Position numbers and translations under genes: made by a program
The notes under the pieces: model-generated
Database searches by the model: none
Told to the model about the DNA's origin: nothing
What the model saw: only the letters and a program-made list of their open reading frames with translations
Shown: positions 16,269-26,009 of the stretch, one piece after another
Position numbering within the stretch: the stretch's first letter is position 1
Layout: each line of letters starts with the position of its first letter
DNA from: JAQVEM01 sp964610315
Lineage (GTDB): Bacteria; Actinomycetota; Humimicrobiia; Humimicrobiales; Humimicrobiaceae
DNA: 46,738 bases
Direction of reading: 5' to 3'
Assembly (NCBI GenBank): GCA_964610315.1
Contig: CAZSVM010000020.1
Span: 1-46,738 of the forward strand

Positions 16269-17339
16269 ATGGAAGCAAGTAAGAAGCAATTTATATCGGA
16301 TCTGGGAATTGGTGTAAAGGTTGAGTCTATATTTGTGGTAGCCAGTAAGAGAATCAGAAAGAAAAAAAATGGCGACGATTATTGCACCGTGGTGCTTCAG
16401 GACAGAGAGGGGAGCATAGAGGGAGTGCTGTGGACGGAAGTTTATCTTAATACCGAAGATTTTGCCCCGGGAGATTTTGTTTTTATCGAAGGAGAAGTAA
16501 AAGGATATAAGGGAGGCAAGCAGATTGTGGTAAGCTCCCTGAAGAAAATCGAAGATAACCTGGATATCAATCATCCGGATTATATAAAAACATCCGGGAA
16601 GGATATCGATAAAATGTTTGAGGAGATAAGGGAGTATATAGCCAGAGTTAAAAATCCTTATTTGAAAAAACTGCTTGATTTATATTTTAATGATGAGAAA
16701 TTCGTACAGGATTTTAAAAATGCCACTGCAGCTGTTCAGTATCATCATGCTTTCCGGGGAGGATTACTGGAACATACCCTTGCGGTTACCGGAATCTGTG
16801 ATGCCGCCTACAGAATTTATCAAAATCTAAATTACGACTTGCTGATTTGCGGGGCGATTCTTCATGACATTGGAAAAATCAGAGAATATAAAACAAAAGT
16901 AACTACTGAAGTAACCGACGAGGGAAAACTTCTGGGACATATAACCATCGGATATGGATGGATTCTGGAAAAGATAAAACAGATAAAAGACTTTCCCCGG
17001 GATTTGAGAAACAGGCTCCTTCATATAATATTAAGCCATCATGGCCATAAAGAATTTGGTTCCCCTAAAAGGCCAAAGATTCTGGAAGCTTTTATAGTCT
17101 ATCATGTGGATCATATGGATGCCGATGTGGGCGGATATAATATTATACTGGACGAAAGTAAAGGCGGTAGCGATTGGTCGGATTATGCAAAAAATTTTGA
17201 AAGATCGGTTTTTTTAAAAAAATTGGAGCTGTCCGACGGTGGCTATAATGAGGATATGGAGGAAATGATAGATGACAGGAGAAAAAGAGAAGGTAAAGAA
17301 AATAAAAAAGAAAATGGGAAACAGGATGAATTGTTCTAA
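16269..17339 (+). CDS. yhaM: YhaM-type 3'-5' exoribonuclease (OB fold plus HD domain)
   Basis: A 356-residue protein with an N-terminal OB-fold nucleic-acid-binding domain (residues about 15-100, SIFVVASKRIRKKKNGDDYCTVVLQD) and a metal-dependent HD domain. HD-domain motifs are HHAFRGGLLEHTLAV, ILHDIGKI (catalytic HD) and LSHHGHKEFGSP with HVDHMDADV. This arrangement matches YhaM/Cbf1 of Firmicutes, which trims RNA and DNA ends. The C-terminal tail is highly charged (KENKKENGK). It follows surE by 55 bp. Confidence 0.9.
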   Translation: MEASKKQFISDLGIGVKVESIFVVASKRIRKKKNGDDYCTVVLQDREGSIEGVLWTEVYLNTEDFAPGDFVFIEGEVKGYKGGKQIVVSSLKKIEDNLDINHPDYIKTSGKDIDKMFEEIREYIARVKNPYLKKLLDLYFNDEKFVQDFKNATAAVQYHHAFRGGLLEHTLAVTGICDAAYRIYQNLNYDLLICGAILHDIGKIREYKTKVTTEVTDEGKLLGHITIGYGWILEKIKQIKDFPRDLRNRLLHIILSHHGHKEFGSPKRPKILEAFIVYHVDHMDADVGGYNIILDESKGGSDWSDYAKNFERSVFLKKLELSDGGYNEDMEEMIDDRRKREGKENKKENGKQDELF

Positions 17340-17475
17340 TTAATTAAGGAACAGATAATTTAAAGTTAATAATCATAAAGATTTTTTTAAGTTTACCAAT
17401 ATATAGCTAATTTTTAATGTGCGGCCAATTTTTAAACTGAATATTTCAATATATAAAACGAGCAGGTGATAAGAG

Positions 17476-18972
17476 ATGGATATTGCCAGATATAAGAAAA
17501 ATGCGGAGTTATTCCTCTATAAAAAGGATAAGGAATATTATCTTCATTTTTCTGGGCAGAAGGATAGTCTTAATATAAGCGAAATTTATGAGGAGTATAA
17601 ATATTTATTCGACAGGGAAAACATAGACTATCTTAAGGACATAAAAGATAAAAGTACCGGTGAAGAAAAGAGAAAGGCGGCATCACTATTAAAATTCTGC
17701 GTCGAAGGTTATATCGAAAGGCAGACCAAGGACCTTATAGATAAGATTGCAGAGGATGAGGCCGGAACAAAAATTATTATAGATAATAAGAAAGTGCCTT
17801 TTAGATATTCAGAGATACTGCTGGCCAATGAACCGGATAAGGTTAAGAGGGATAATATCGATGATAAGAGAAACAAGGTAATAGGAAAATCTTTTAATAA
17901 TACTTTATATGAATACTGGAGTGTTGTTCACAGGGAAGCGGCAGATCTGGGTTTTTCAAGCTATAATGAACTTTATTCATATTTAAAAGAAGAAGATTTT
18001 TTTAGGCTGCAGGCTGAAATGGAAAAGCTGCTGGATGATACCGGGGATTTATACCAGAAGCACTTCGAAGGTTTATTAAAAGAGGAGCTGGGTATACCAC
18101 TGATCGGTTCCAGAAGAAGTGATTTTGCCTATGTAAAAAGAGCTAAAAAATATGATAAATTCTTTAAGAAAGACAGCCTTGTTCCAATATTTAAGGATAC
18201 TCTATTGGAAATGGGAATAGATATATCCGGGTATAATAATATTTATCTTGATGTAGAAGAGAGGGAAAATAAATCACCCAGAGCATTTTGCAGCACCCCC
18301 AGAGTACCATCGGAAATATATCTGGTAGTGATGCCTTCCGGAGGGCAGGATGATTACGAAGCTCTGCTTCACGAAGGAGGGCACTCCCTGCATTTCGGCA
18401 GTACCAATCCCCAACTTGATTTTGAATACAGATGTCTGGGTGATAATGCGGTTACCGAAGGGTATGCTTTTTGTATGGAACAACTTATGCAAAACCGGCA
18501 ATGGCTGGTTGATTTCCTCAAGATGGACAAAATCCAGGCAGGAGAATTCGTATATTTTTCAAACCTGGTAAAACTCTGGTTTTGCAGAAGATATGCTGGC
18601 AAACTAAAATATGAGCTTATTCTTCATAACGGTGAACCGGTAAATGGAAAAGAATCTGATTATAAGGAAATTTTATCTAATGTAAATTTAATGGATTATC
18701 CGGCGGAGAATTACTTAAGGGACGTAGATGATGGTTTTTATTGTACCAATTATATAAGGGCCTGGATTTTTCAATCGCAGCTTAGAGAATATATGTATAG
18801 AAAATTTGATTACAGCTGGTATAAAAAGAAAAAGGCCGGCTCTTTTCTAAAGGAACTCTGGGGTTACGGACAGAAATATTCCATAAATGAAATCTTATCG
18901 CAGCTGGGCCTTGATAGGATGGATATCGATTACCTTATAAACTCTCTTACCGATGAAATCAAAAATTTTTAA
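17476..18972 (+). CDS. M3-family zinc metallopeptidase (oligopeptidase F-like)
   Basis: A 498-residue, mostly helical peptidase carrying the M3 signature HEGGHSLHF (His299, Glu300, His303) and the third zinc ligand Glu328 in NAVTEGYAF. It is shorter than typical PepF (about 600 residues), so it belongs to a compact M3 branch. There is no signal peptide, so it likely degrades oligopeptides in the cytoplasm. AGGTGAT lies upstream of the ATG. It lies between YhaM and Apt in a same-strand series with 136 bp before it. Confidence 0.88.
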   Translation: MDIARYKKNAELFLYKKDKEYYLHFSGQKDSLNISEIYEEYKYLFDRENIDYLKDIKDKSTGEEKRKAASLLKFCVEGYIERQTKDLIDKIAEDEAGTKIIIDNKKVPFRYSEILLANEPDKVKRDNIDDKRNKVIGKSFNNTLYEYWSVVHREAADLGFSSYNELYSYLKEEDFFRLQAEMEKLLDDTGDLYQKHFEGLLKEELGIPLIGSRRSDFAYVKRAKKYDKFFKKDSLVPIFKDTLLEMGIDISGYNNIYLDVEERENKSPRAFCSTPRVPSEIYLVVMPSGGQDDYEALLHEGGHSLHFGSTNPQLDFEYRCLGDNAVTEGYAFCMEQLMQNRQWLVDFLKMDKIQAGEFVYFSNLVKLWFCRRYAGKLKYELILHNGEPVNGKESDYKEILSNVNLMDYPAENYLRDVDDGFYCTNYIRAWIFQSQLREYMYRKFDYSWYKKKKAGSFLKELWGYGQKYSINEILSQLGLDRMDIDYLINSLTDEIKNF

Positions 18973-19029
18973 AAAACTATTTTTATGGCAAAATTTTTAA
19001 ATATGTAAAAATTCTAGAAAGGATAAAAA

Positions 19030-19551
19030 TTGGATCTAAAACAAAAAATAAGGAGCATTCCGGATTTTCCCAAAAAAGGAATAGTATTCAGAGATATTAC
19101 TACTCTGCTCAGAGATGGTCAGGCATTTCGGTATTCGGTGGATAAAATAGTAGAGCACTGCCGGGGAGAAAAGATAGATGCGGTACTGGGTGCAGAGGCA
19201 CGGGGATTCATATATGGAGCGGCGGTTGCCTATAAGCTGGGTGTAGGTTTTATTCCGGTAAGGAAGCCTGGAAAACTTCCCTACAAAACCTGCGAAGCTT
19301 CATATGATCTTGAGTACGGGAAAAATATTTTACAAATGCATGTTGATGCCGTAAAAAAAGGTGATAGGATTTTAATTGTGGATGATCTGGTAGCAACCGG
19401 AGGTACAGCAAAAGCCAAGGCTGAGCTTGTGGAAAAAATGGATGGCAAAGTTGTAGGATTTTGCTTTTTGATAGAACTGGAGTTTTTAAAGCCCAGGGAA
19501 ACCTTAAAGGGTTATGATGTATTTTCATTAATCAAGTATGAGTCGGAATAA
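19030..19551 (+). CDS. apt: Adenine phosphoribosyltransferase
   Basis: A 173-residue enzyme converting adenine and PRPP to AMP. It has the opening IRSIPDFPKKGIVFRDITTLL, GAEARGFIYGAAVA, and the PRPP loop ILIVDDLVATGGTA. The start is TTG at 19030, supported by GAAAGGAT 6 nt upstream and by the family N-terminus. Length is normal. It fits with SurE and the YhaM-type nuclease as nucleotide salvage genes. The DUF1844 gene starts 18 bp later. Confidence 0.95.
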   Translation: MDLKQKIRSIPDFPKKGIVFRDITTLLRDGQAFRYSVDKIVEHCRGEKIDAVLGAEARGFIYGAAVAYKLGVGFIPVRKPGKLPYKTCEASYDLEYGKNILQMHVDAVKKGDRILIVDDLVATGGTAKAKAELVEKMDGKVVGFCFLIELEFLKPRETLKGYDVFSLIKYESE

Positions 19552-19569
19552 GAGGAAAGGCGGCTATTT

Positions 19570-19974
19570 ATGGCTAAGGATAAAAAAAAGAAAGAAGATG
19601 TAGGCAGGGGAGACGGAGAAGACAAGGAACTGAAAAATAAATTCGCAAGAGAAGGACTGGGAAGTAAAAAAGAAGGAACCAAAAAAAGTGAGGAAGAATT
19701 GATAAAGGAGCTCCAGGAAGAAATCGATAAATTAACCACCAGGGATATCATAACTCAGATGATGATATCTCTTTCCAGTCTTGCCTATAAAAAAATGGGA
19801 CTTCCGGTCGGAGTGAATGATAAGTATAAAGACAAGCAGCAGGCAAAGCTGGCCGTGGACGCTTTTGACGCGCTGCTTAAGGTTATAATGGATGAAGTAA
19901 GTGCGGAGGAGAGAGAAAGTTTAAAATCTTCTTTGTCCAATTTGCAGCTGAATTTTGTTAAGGCATTTTCCTGA
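19570..19974 (+). CDS. DUF1844 domain protein
   Basis: A 134-residue protein. The first 50 residues are a highly charged Lys/Glu-rich tail. The rest matches the DUF1844 pattern: TTRDIITQMMISLSSLAYKKMGLP, then KQQAKLAVDAFDALLKVI. Proteins of this family are small, widespread and of unknown function. It is in the apt transcription unit (18 bp spacing). Its last 17 bp overlap the convergent TIGR00725-like gene on the other strand. Confidence 0.82.
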   Translation: MAKDKKKKEDVGRGDGEDKELKNKFAREGLGSKKEGTKKSEEELIKELQEEIDKLTTRDIITQMMISLSSLAYKKMGLPVGVNDKYKDKQQAKLAVDAFDALLKVIMDEVSAEERESLKSSLSNLQLNFVKAFS

Positions 19975-20485
19975 TTTTTTTTATATAATTCTTTGCTTCC
20001 TTTATAGCCAGCCTTACTGCTTCTTTGGGACTTTTAGCTCTGATTATATAAGGGGTGTTTTCACTGTAATAAGGGCGAACTTCCCAGGTCTTTAACCCGA
20101 TAATCGGTTTGTCGAAAGTGAGGGTGTAGCCGATCTCCGAGAGAGTACCGTAACTTCCATCAATAGCAATTACCGCATGGGCTGAAAGTACCACCTGTAT
20201 ATTTCTGGCATAACCCATTCCGGTGGGTATTATTATATCTACATAATCGTTTGCATCATTTTCGTTGGCAGTAGGGAGAATACCTATGGTAAGTCCTCCC
20301 TCTTCTCTGGCGCCCTTGCAGGCAGCTTCCATGGTACCGGTCAAACCCCCGCAAATAAGCACGGCACCGTTTTTTGCAATTTCCTTACCTACCTGGTAGG
20401 CAAGATCATAAATTACACTATCTATCTTACTCCCGCCAATGACCGATATTTTTATAATGTCTTCTTTTCCGGCTGTGTTTTTCAT
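19958..20485 (-). CDS. TIGR00725/LOG-related Rossmann-fold protein
   Basis: A 175-residue protein with ISVIGGSKI, VLICGGLTGTMEAACKGAREEGG and the IDGSYGTLSEIGYTL motif. The last corresponds to the PGGxGTxxE signature of the LOG/lysine decarboxylase-like superfamily and specifically to the TIGR00725 branch. LOG enzymes release free cytokinin-type bases from nucleotides; the role of this branch in bacteria is not established. It ends inside the convergent DUF1844 gene (17-bp overlap) and starts 77 bp after the HlyD-like gene, possibly in the same transcript. Confidence 0.85.
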   Translation of the reverse strand: MKNTAGKEDIIKISVIGGSKIDSVIYDLAYQVGKEIAKNGAVLICGGLTGTMEAACKGAREEGGLTIGILPTANENDANDYVDIIIPTGMGYARNIQVVLSAHAVIAIDGSYGTLSEIGYTLTFDKPIIGLKTWEVRPYYSENTPYIIRAKSPKEAVRLAIKEAKNYIKKIRKMP

Positions 20486-20562
20486 TTACGCCTCTTATAA
20501 TTTGCCATTTTATCTGTTTTTTTATCTTTTAGATTAAAAGATCGATATCAAAAGACCGCCTA

Positions 20563-21654
20563 TTAAATATTAATAACCACATCTGCAGGCATACCCGGTT
20601 TTAGCTTAAGGTCGGGATTTTTTATGGATATGGTAATTTTATAAACTGTGGTAATCCTTTCTTCTTTGGTCTGAATATTTTTAGGGGTAAATTCTGCCTT
20701 ATCGGAGATTTTGCTTACAAATCCTGCAAATTCGGTATCAGGGTAGGAATCCACGGTTAGAACCGCTTTCTGGTTTAAAAATATTTTACCGTATGTATCT
20801 TCAGGGATATAAATATTACAGTACACATTATATAAATCACCAATTTCATAAATTGGTGATCCGGGGAGAAGATACTCGCCTTCTTCGGCTAATTTATTCA
20901 AGATGATACCTTCAATGGGCGATGTAATATTAAGATCATCAAGCTGCTGTTGGTAAAGTTCCAGTTGTGCCCTGGCAATCTTTAGATTATCCTCTGCAAT
21001 CTTTATAGGCATATTATTTTCTTTTGCCTGTTTTAATTTAAGCAGTGCCATATTGTATTGATTTATGGCTTCCTGCAGCTGTAATCTTACCGATTGCTTT
21101 TGCGCGTCTCCGGCATAAGTAATTGAACTGGAAGTGGAGCTGCTGTCCGAATCGGTTTCAGTTTTTCCCTGCAGCATGGATTCTGAGGTGGATGTGGAAT
21201 GGGTTTCGGATTCCGATTCGGTAATGCTGAGGGACTGGTCATAATAAACAAAATGATGATAGGTAGACATATATTCTTTGGCGCTTTCCGATTCTTCCAC
21301 AGCTTCTTCCGCCAGTTCTATATTCTCATTATACTGGGTTTCAGCTGCGTCGATCTGGGTAACGGCTGCTTCAATATTAGCTGTGGTTATTTCTATCTGT
21401 TTTTCGATCAGGGAATCATCCATTCTGGCAACAATTTCATTTGCCTTGATACTGTTGCCTTCATCATATCCCGCTTCCGCCAGTTTTGTACCGGTCGGGG
21501 TGCTTAAAGTTACAGTGCTGACCTCGATTATTCCGGAGGCTTCTGTAATATTGGAGTTTTTTACCGTTTTACCCTTTATGTAATCATAGGTGAAATAGGA
21601 AATTACAGCCAGTGCTATTATAATCAGTATTAACGGTAGAATTCTTTTTTTCAT
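20563..21654 (-). CDS. HlyD-family membrane fusion protein with Ser/Thr-rich insertion
   Basis: A 363-residue adaptor. An N-terminal transmembrane anchor (residues 5-22) is followed by a split biotinyl-lipoyl domain (GYDEGNSIKANEIVARMDD and ITSPIEGIILNKLAEEGEYL) and a coiled-coil hairpin (about 85-240). A beta-barrel domain with GMPADVVI follows at the C-terminus. The hairpin is interrupted at residues about 141-180 by a low-complexity segment of Ser, Thr, Glu and Asp. It is the last gene of a five-gene exporter similar to E. coli YbhG-YbhF-YbhS-YbhR. Confidence 0.9.
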   Translation of the reverse strand: MKKRILPLILIIIALAVISYFTYDYIKGKTVKNSNITEASGIIEVSTVTLSTPTGTKLAEAGYDEGNSIKANEIVARMDDSLIEKQIEITTANIEAAVTQIDAAETQYNENIELAEEAVEESESAKEYMSTYHHFVYYDQSLSITESESETHSTSTSESMLQGKTETDSDSSSTSSSITYAGDAQKQSVRLQLQEAINQYNMALLKLKQAKENNMPIKIAEDNLKIARAQLELYQQQLDDLNITSPIEGIILNKLAEEGEYLLPGSPIYEIGDLYNVYCNIYIPEDTYGKIFLNQKAVLTVDSYPDTEFAGFVSKISDKAEFTPKNIQTKEERITTVYKITISIKNPDLKLKPGMPADVVINI

Positions 21655-21767
21655 ATTTCAACATCTTTCTATTCTAAGTGATTTAAGAAATATCCTATAT
21701 AATTAATCTTATATTAAAATGTTGATGATTGTAATAAAATTTTTTAATTTTATATATATAATACAAA

Positions 21768-22913
21768 TTATTCCAATCTCTTTCTGAATCTGAATATGGA
21801 TATGGTAAGAATAACAATGCCAATGGTTCCCAGTGCAAGCATTTGCGGCCATAAAATATCCAGCCCGTTTGCCTTTAAAAAAATACCGGTAATAATTATC
21901 AGAAAATATCTAAGAGGATTCAGATAGGTTATATATTGAATAACGTCGGGCATATTTTCGATAGGGAACATAAAACCGGAAAGCAGTATAGCGGGCATGG
22001 TAAAGAAGAAGGTGGTCATCATAGCCTGCTGCTGTGTTCTTGAAATTGTGGATATAAAGAGGCCAACCCCCAGAGTGGTAAATAAATACAATATAACCCC
22101 CAAAAATAGTATCAGTAAATTTCCTTCAAGGGGAATCTTAAACCAGCTATAAGATACGGATATGACCAGGAGAACATCCGTAAAGCCGATTATGGCGAAA
22201 GGGAGGGTTTTTCCTATTATCATCTCGATGGGCTTGATGGGAGTAACTATCAATTGTTCGATGGTACCGGCTTCCTTTTCCTTAACTATGGACATCGAAG
22301 TGAGCATAATGGTGGTTATCATAAGGATTAAAGCTACTACTGCGGGCACATTCGATATTCTGCTTTTTAATTCGGGGTTATACCAAACTCTGGTTTCATT
22401 GGAAAAGAAATCGATGTTTCTTCCAGTAGTGCTGCCCCTTATTAATTCAAGCCGATCTATTCTTTCCACAAGTATGGATTCCGAATATTTCCGACTGATC
22501 TCAGTTATATAATTGAGAGTAATAACTGCAGAATTGGAATCGGAGCCGTCAATTATAACCTGGATGTCGGCTTCATTACCGCTTTTTATATCTTTTTCAA
22601 AGCCGGGGTTTATTTTTATAGCCACCTGTGCCTCCCCGCTGTCAAGCAGCTGGGTGATTTCATCCTCGGAGTTTACATAATAATTGAGATTAAAATTACC
22701 GCTGTTTTTAAAATCAGATATAAATTCTCTGCTCTGATAGGTTTTATCCAGGTCCCATATTGCAGCGGAAATGTTTTTTATATCGGTAGTGATGGCATAG
22801 CCAAAGAGGATTAGCTGAATTATGGGCGCTGCAAATACCACAATAAGCATCCTCCGGTCTCTGCTTATTTGAATAAATTCTTTTATTATTATTTCTTTTA
22901 TTCTGATAAACAT
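21768..22913 (-). CDS. ABC-2 type exporter permease (YbhR/YbhS-like)
   Basis: A 381-residue permease. It has one N-terminal helix after IKEFIQISRDRRML, a large extracytoplasmic domain (about 45-180), then five or six helices. The conserved ABC-2 motif KEKEAGTIEQLIVTPIKPIEMIIGK lies before the second transmembrane set. FPIENMPDVIQYITYLNPLRYFL is the YbhR/YhhJ-type C-terminal signature. It starts 4 bp after the paralogous permease gene and probably pairs with it. Confidence 0.9.
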   Translation of the reverse strand: MFIRIKEIIIKEFIQISRDRRMLIVVFAAPIIQLILFGYAITTDIKNISAAIWDLDKTYQSREFISDFKNSGNFNLNYYVNSEDEITQLLDSGEAQVAIKINPGFEKDIKSGNEADIQVIIDGSDSNSAVITLNYITEISRKYSESILVERIDRLELIRGSTTGRNIDFFSNETRVWYNPELKSRISNVPAVVALILMITTIMLTSMSIVKEKEAGTIEQLIVTPIKPIEMIIGKTLPFAIIGFTDVLLVISVSYSWFKIPLEGNLLILFLGVILYLFTTLGVGLFISTISRTQQQAMMTTFFFTMPAILLSGFMFPIENMPDVIQYITYLNPLRYFLIIITGIFLKANGLDILWPQMLALGTIGIVILTISIFRFRKRLE

Positions 22914-22917
22914 TTTT

Positions 22918-24042
22918 TTAACTTAATTTTTTATTAAATTTCCAGTTAGCCAGAGCAAACATAATCACCGCAAATATTGCCAGATAAAGTGTATCCATAG
23001 AAAGTATGGAAAAACCGGAGCCTTTAAGAAAAATTCCCCTCAGGATAATTATGAAATATCTGGCTGGAACAAGATAAGATACGTATTGAATAACTTTCGG
23101 CATACTGGAGATTGGAAATATCATTCCCGATAATATATAGGAGGGAAGAAAAGAAACAATCATGGCAATCTGATAGGAAGGAACCTGTGCTTTGGTTATT
23201 ATAGATATACTTATTCCCATACTTAATGATCCAATCAGGAACAATCCGGAAAGCAGAAAAAGTAGAATTATATTTCCTTTTAGAGGAACATTAAAGAGAA
23301 GTCTTCCAAAAATTACTATTATAGCCAGGTCCAGCATCCCGATTATAAAATAGGGAATGATTTTTCCCAAAATTATTTCAACCGCTTTAATAGGAGAGAC
23401 AATCAATTGTTCCATGGTCCCATTCTCCCATTCTCTGGAAATTATCTGAGAGGCCAGGAGTGATGATATCATCAGCATTATTACCGCTATAATTCCGGGG
23501 ATGATAAAATTCTTGCTTTCAAGTTGGGGATTGTACCAGATTCTGGTTTCTAGATTAAGCGGCATTTTTATATTTTCCAGAGATTCTTCTTTAGTAAAAA
23601 TTTCGGAAGAAAATGAGCTGGTTATACTTTCTATATACCCATTGGCAATGGAGGCTTTATTGGATGAAGAGCCGTCTATTATGGTTTGAATCTGGACATT
23701 TTTTCCCGAAATTATATTCCTACTGAAGTCGGGCGGGATAATTACGGCGGCAAGGCTTTTTCTGGAAGCAATATTCTTTTCCACACTTTCATAGTCATAA
23801 ACATAATCATTTATTTTTAAATACCCGGACTGGCTTAAATTGCTTACCAGTTCTCTGCTGTAGGAGCTATTATCGTAATCCATAATGGTAACCGGAATAT
23901 CTTTGACGTCGAGGGAAAGTGCATAGCCGAATAGTATAAGAAGAACAACCGGAATAATCAGCGAAAGTATAAGTGAGCGGCGGTCTCTCCTGATGTGTAT
24001 GAATTCTTTTTTTGCTATGGCTATTATTCTTTTTAAATTCAT
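22918..24042 (-). CDS. ABC-2 type exporter permease (YbhS/YbhR-like)
   Basis: A 374-residue paralogue of the next gene with the same topology and motifs: KKEFIHIRRDRRSLI, REWENGTMEQLIVSPIKAVEIILGK, and FPISSMPKVIQYVSYLVPARYFI. Tandem permeases of this type form the heterodimeric channel of YbhGFSR-like drug and cation exporters. It lies 94 bp downstream of the second ATPase gene and 4 bp upstream of the second permease gene. Confidence 0.9.
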   Translation of the reverse strand: MNLKRIIAIAKKEFIHIRRDRRSLILSLIIPVVLLILFGYALSLDVKDIPVTIMDYDNSSYSRELVSNLSQSGYLKINDYVYDYESVEKNIASRKSLAAVIIPPDFSRNIISGKNVQIQTIIDGSSSNKASIANGYIESITSSFSSEIFTKEESLENIKMPLNLETRIWYNPQLESKNFIIPGIIAVIMLMISSLLASQIISREWENGTMEQLIVSPIKAVEIILGKIIPYFIIGMLDLAIIVIFGRLLFNVPLKGNIILLFLLSGLFLIGSLSMGISISIITKAQVPSYQIAMIVSFLPSYILSGMIFPISSMPKVIQYVSYLVPARYFIIILRGIFLKGSGFSILSMDTLYLAIFAVIMFALANWKFNKKLS

Positions 24043-24136
24043 TTTTTTATTAAATTATCGTTAATTGGTACCAACATTTTTTTATTAAATTACTGTAAAC
24101 TGCTGACTGGAATCTTATGCGGTATGATTTCAAAGT

Positions 24137-24898
24137 CTAAACCTCTTTGCTTTTTTTATAATCTTCAATTAATGCTATGAATATATCCTCCAGTACCGGA
24201 GATTTTATATTAAATTTTCTTCCGTAAATTTTCTTTAGTTCGAGGGGGCTGTCGAGTGCTATCAGGCTTCCGTCATAAATCATGGCCAATCGGTGGCAGT
24301 ATTCAGCCTCGCTTAGGTAGTGGGTGGTCACAAATATAGTTTTACCCGAATCGGACAGATTATTGATAAGTTCCCAGAAATTGCTTCTGGCAATGGGATC
24401 CACTCCGCTGGTGGGCTCGTCCAGAAAAATAATGGGGGGATTATGAAGTATGGCACAGCCCAGGGCCAGTCTCTGCTTGAACCCGACCGGCAGCGAAGAA
24501 GTAATGCTGTTTTTTAAATGAGAAAGATTTACCAGTTCAAGAATTTCTTTTTTTCTTTTGTTTCTATTTCTCCGGCTGACTTTATATATGCCGGAATAAA
24601 AATTAATATTTTCTTCTACGGTTAAATCGTGGTAGAGGGAAAATTTCTGGGACATATAGCCGATATTCTGTTTTATTTTTTCGCTCTCTCTGTATACATC
24701 GAAGCCGCCGACCAAAGCCTCTCCGCTGGTGGGTATAAGAAGTCCGCACAGCATTCTTATGGTGGTTGATTTCCCGGCACCGTTAGGCCCTAGAAAACCG
24801 AATATCTCTCCTTTTTTTATCTGAAAGCTGATCTGGTTGACGGCAGTAAAATCACCAAAATTTTTCTTTAGTTTTTCTACTTCTATTATGTTTTCCAT
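24137..24898 (-). CDS. ABC transporter ATPase 2 of the YbhF-like pair
   Basis: A 253-residue ATPase with Walker A GPNGAGKST, Walker B IIFLDEPTSGVDP and switch TTHYLSEAE. The ABC signature is LPVGFKQRL rather than LSGGQ, a form usual in the C-terminal half of YbhF-like proteins. In E. coli YbhF the two ATPase halves are fused; here they are separate genes 64 bp apart. The C-terminal IKSPVLEDIFIALIEDYKK is the subfamily tail. Confidence 0.92.
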   Translation of the reverse strand: MENIIEVEKLKKNFGDFTAVNQISFQIKKGEIFGFLGPNGAGKSTTIRMLCGLLIPTSGEALVGGFDVYRESEKIKQNIGYMSQKFSLYHDLTVEENINFYSGIYKVSRRNRNKRKKEILELVNLSHLKNSITSSLPVGFKQRLALGCAILHNPPIIFLDEPTSGVDPIARSNFWELINNLSDSGKTIFVTTHYLSEAEYCHRLAMIYDGSLIALDSPLELKKIYGRKFNIKSPVLEDIFIALIEDYKKSKEV

Positions 24899-24962
24899 AA
24901 GCAGCTCTTAAGATTTAAGCCGGTTTTATTTTAAGATATATATTTAAGATATTTGTCATTCT

Positions 24963-25871
24963 TCAGGACTTCTTTATGTAATAAATGAATACGTCTTCGA
25001 TATTGGGAGCTGTTTCGCTGCCGGATATTACGTCGATGTTGTTTTTCTGCAGCAATTTTTCGATAAATTTTAAGTCGAATTCTTTTTTCAGATTGATGTG
25101 AAGCATTTCCCCGTAGATATTTATACCTATAACTCTTTGGTCATTTTTCAGGATATTAAATGCATTTTTATAATCGGAGGTAACAATTTCCACGACCCTG
25201 CCCTTAAATTTTTCTTTGAATTCTGTCGGCGTTCCGGTATAGATAAGGCTGCCTTTGTTCATAAGCCCGACCAGGTCGCATTTTTCGGCTTCATCCATAT
25301 AGGGAGTGGATATAATTATAAGGGTTCCCTGGCTTTTTAGATCTTTTAATATATTCCAGAATTCTCTTCTGGATAGGGGGTCAACCCCGTTGGTAGGCTC
25401 ATCAAGAAAAAGTATTTTTGGTTTATGTATCAGAGAGCAAGCGAGGCCCAGTTTTTGCTTCATCCCTCCGGAAAGATTTTCCGCCAGCCTGTTTTTAAAA
25501 AGCGAAAGATTGGAAAATTCCAGTAATTTATTTATTGTTTCCAGTCTTTCTTTCCCGGATATAAGGTAGAGATCGGCATAGAAATTCAAATTTTCCAAAA
25601 CGGACAGGTCGCCGTAAAGGCTGAATTTCTGGGGCATATAGCCGATTTTTAATTTGATTCCTTCGGGATTTTTTTTGACACTTATATCGTCGATTAAAAT
25701 ATCTCCGCCGGTGGGATCCATGATTCCGCACATTAACCTTATAAGGGTAGTTTTACCTGCTCCGTCAGGTCCGATAAGACCGAAAATACCGGTTTCCTTT
25801 ATGTAAAGGTTAAAGTTATTTACGGCAATCAGATCGTCAAATTTTTTAGTGAGATTTATAGATTTAATCAT
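24963..25871 (-). CDS. ABC transporter ATPase 1 of the YbhF-like pair
   Basis: A 302-residue ATPase, first gene of the exporter operon. It has Walker A GPDGAGKTT, the canonical signature LSGGMKQKL, Walker B ILFLDEPTNGVDP and the switch segment STPYMDEAEKC. In the switch segment the usual His is Pro (T-P instead of T-H), as is common in the N-terminal ATPase half of YbhF-like proteins. The C-terminal domain ends SETAPNIEDVFIYYIKKS. With the unusual switch, ATP hydrolysis may be asymmetric between the two ATPases; this is an inference. Confidence 0.92.
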   Translation of the reverse strand: MIKSINLTKKFDDLIAVNNFNLYIKETGIFGLIGPDGAGKTTLIRLMCGIMDPTGGDILIDDISVKKNPEGIKLKIGYMPQKFSLYGDLSVLENLNFYADLYLISGKERLETINKLLEFSNLSLFKNRLAENLSGGMKQKLGLACSLIHKPKILFLDEPTNGVDPLSRREFWNILKDLKSQGTLIIISTPYMDEAEKCDLVGLMNKGSLIYTGTPTEFKEKFKGRVVEIVTSDYKNAFNILKNDQRVIGINIYGEMLHINLKKEFDLKFIEKLLQKNNIDVISGSETAPNIEDVFIYYIKKS

Positions 25872-25889
25872 TTCTTTGATTTAAATTGA

Positions 25890-25918
25890 AGTGTAACAAG
25901 CCGGCAGGTGGAAGTCAA
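25890..25918 (-). promoter_or_regulatory. Promoter of the YbhGFSR-like exporter operon
   Basis: On the minus strand TTGACT (25918-25913) is followed after 17 bp by TACACT (25895-25890). The predicted start is around 25883, leaving a leader of only about 12 nt before the ATG at 25871. Confidence 0.55.
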
Positions 25919-26009
25919 ATATCAGTTTAACGGGCTCGTATATGGTAATGTATATCAGGTTTCATATTAGTTGGGCAGGAGATTGGAGGCAGGCCGGCGA
26001 ATTAGTAAT

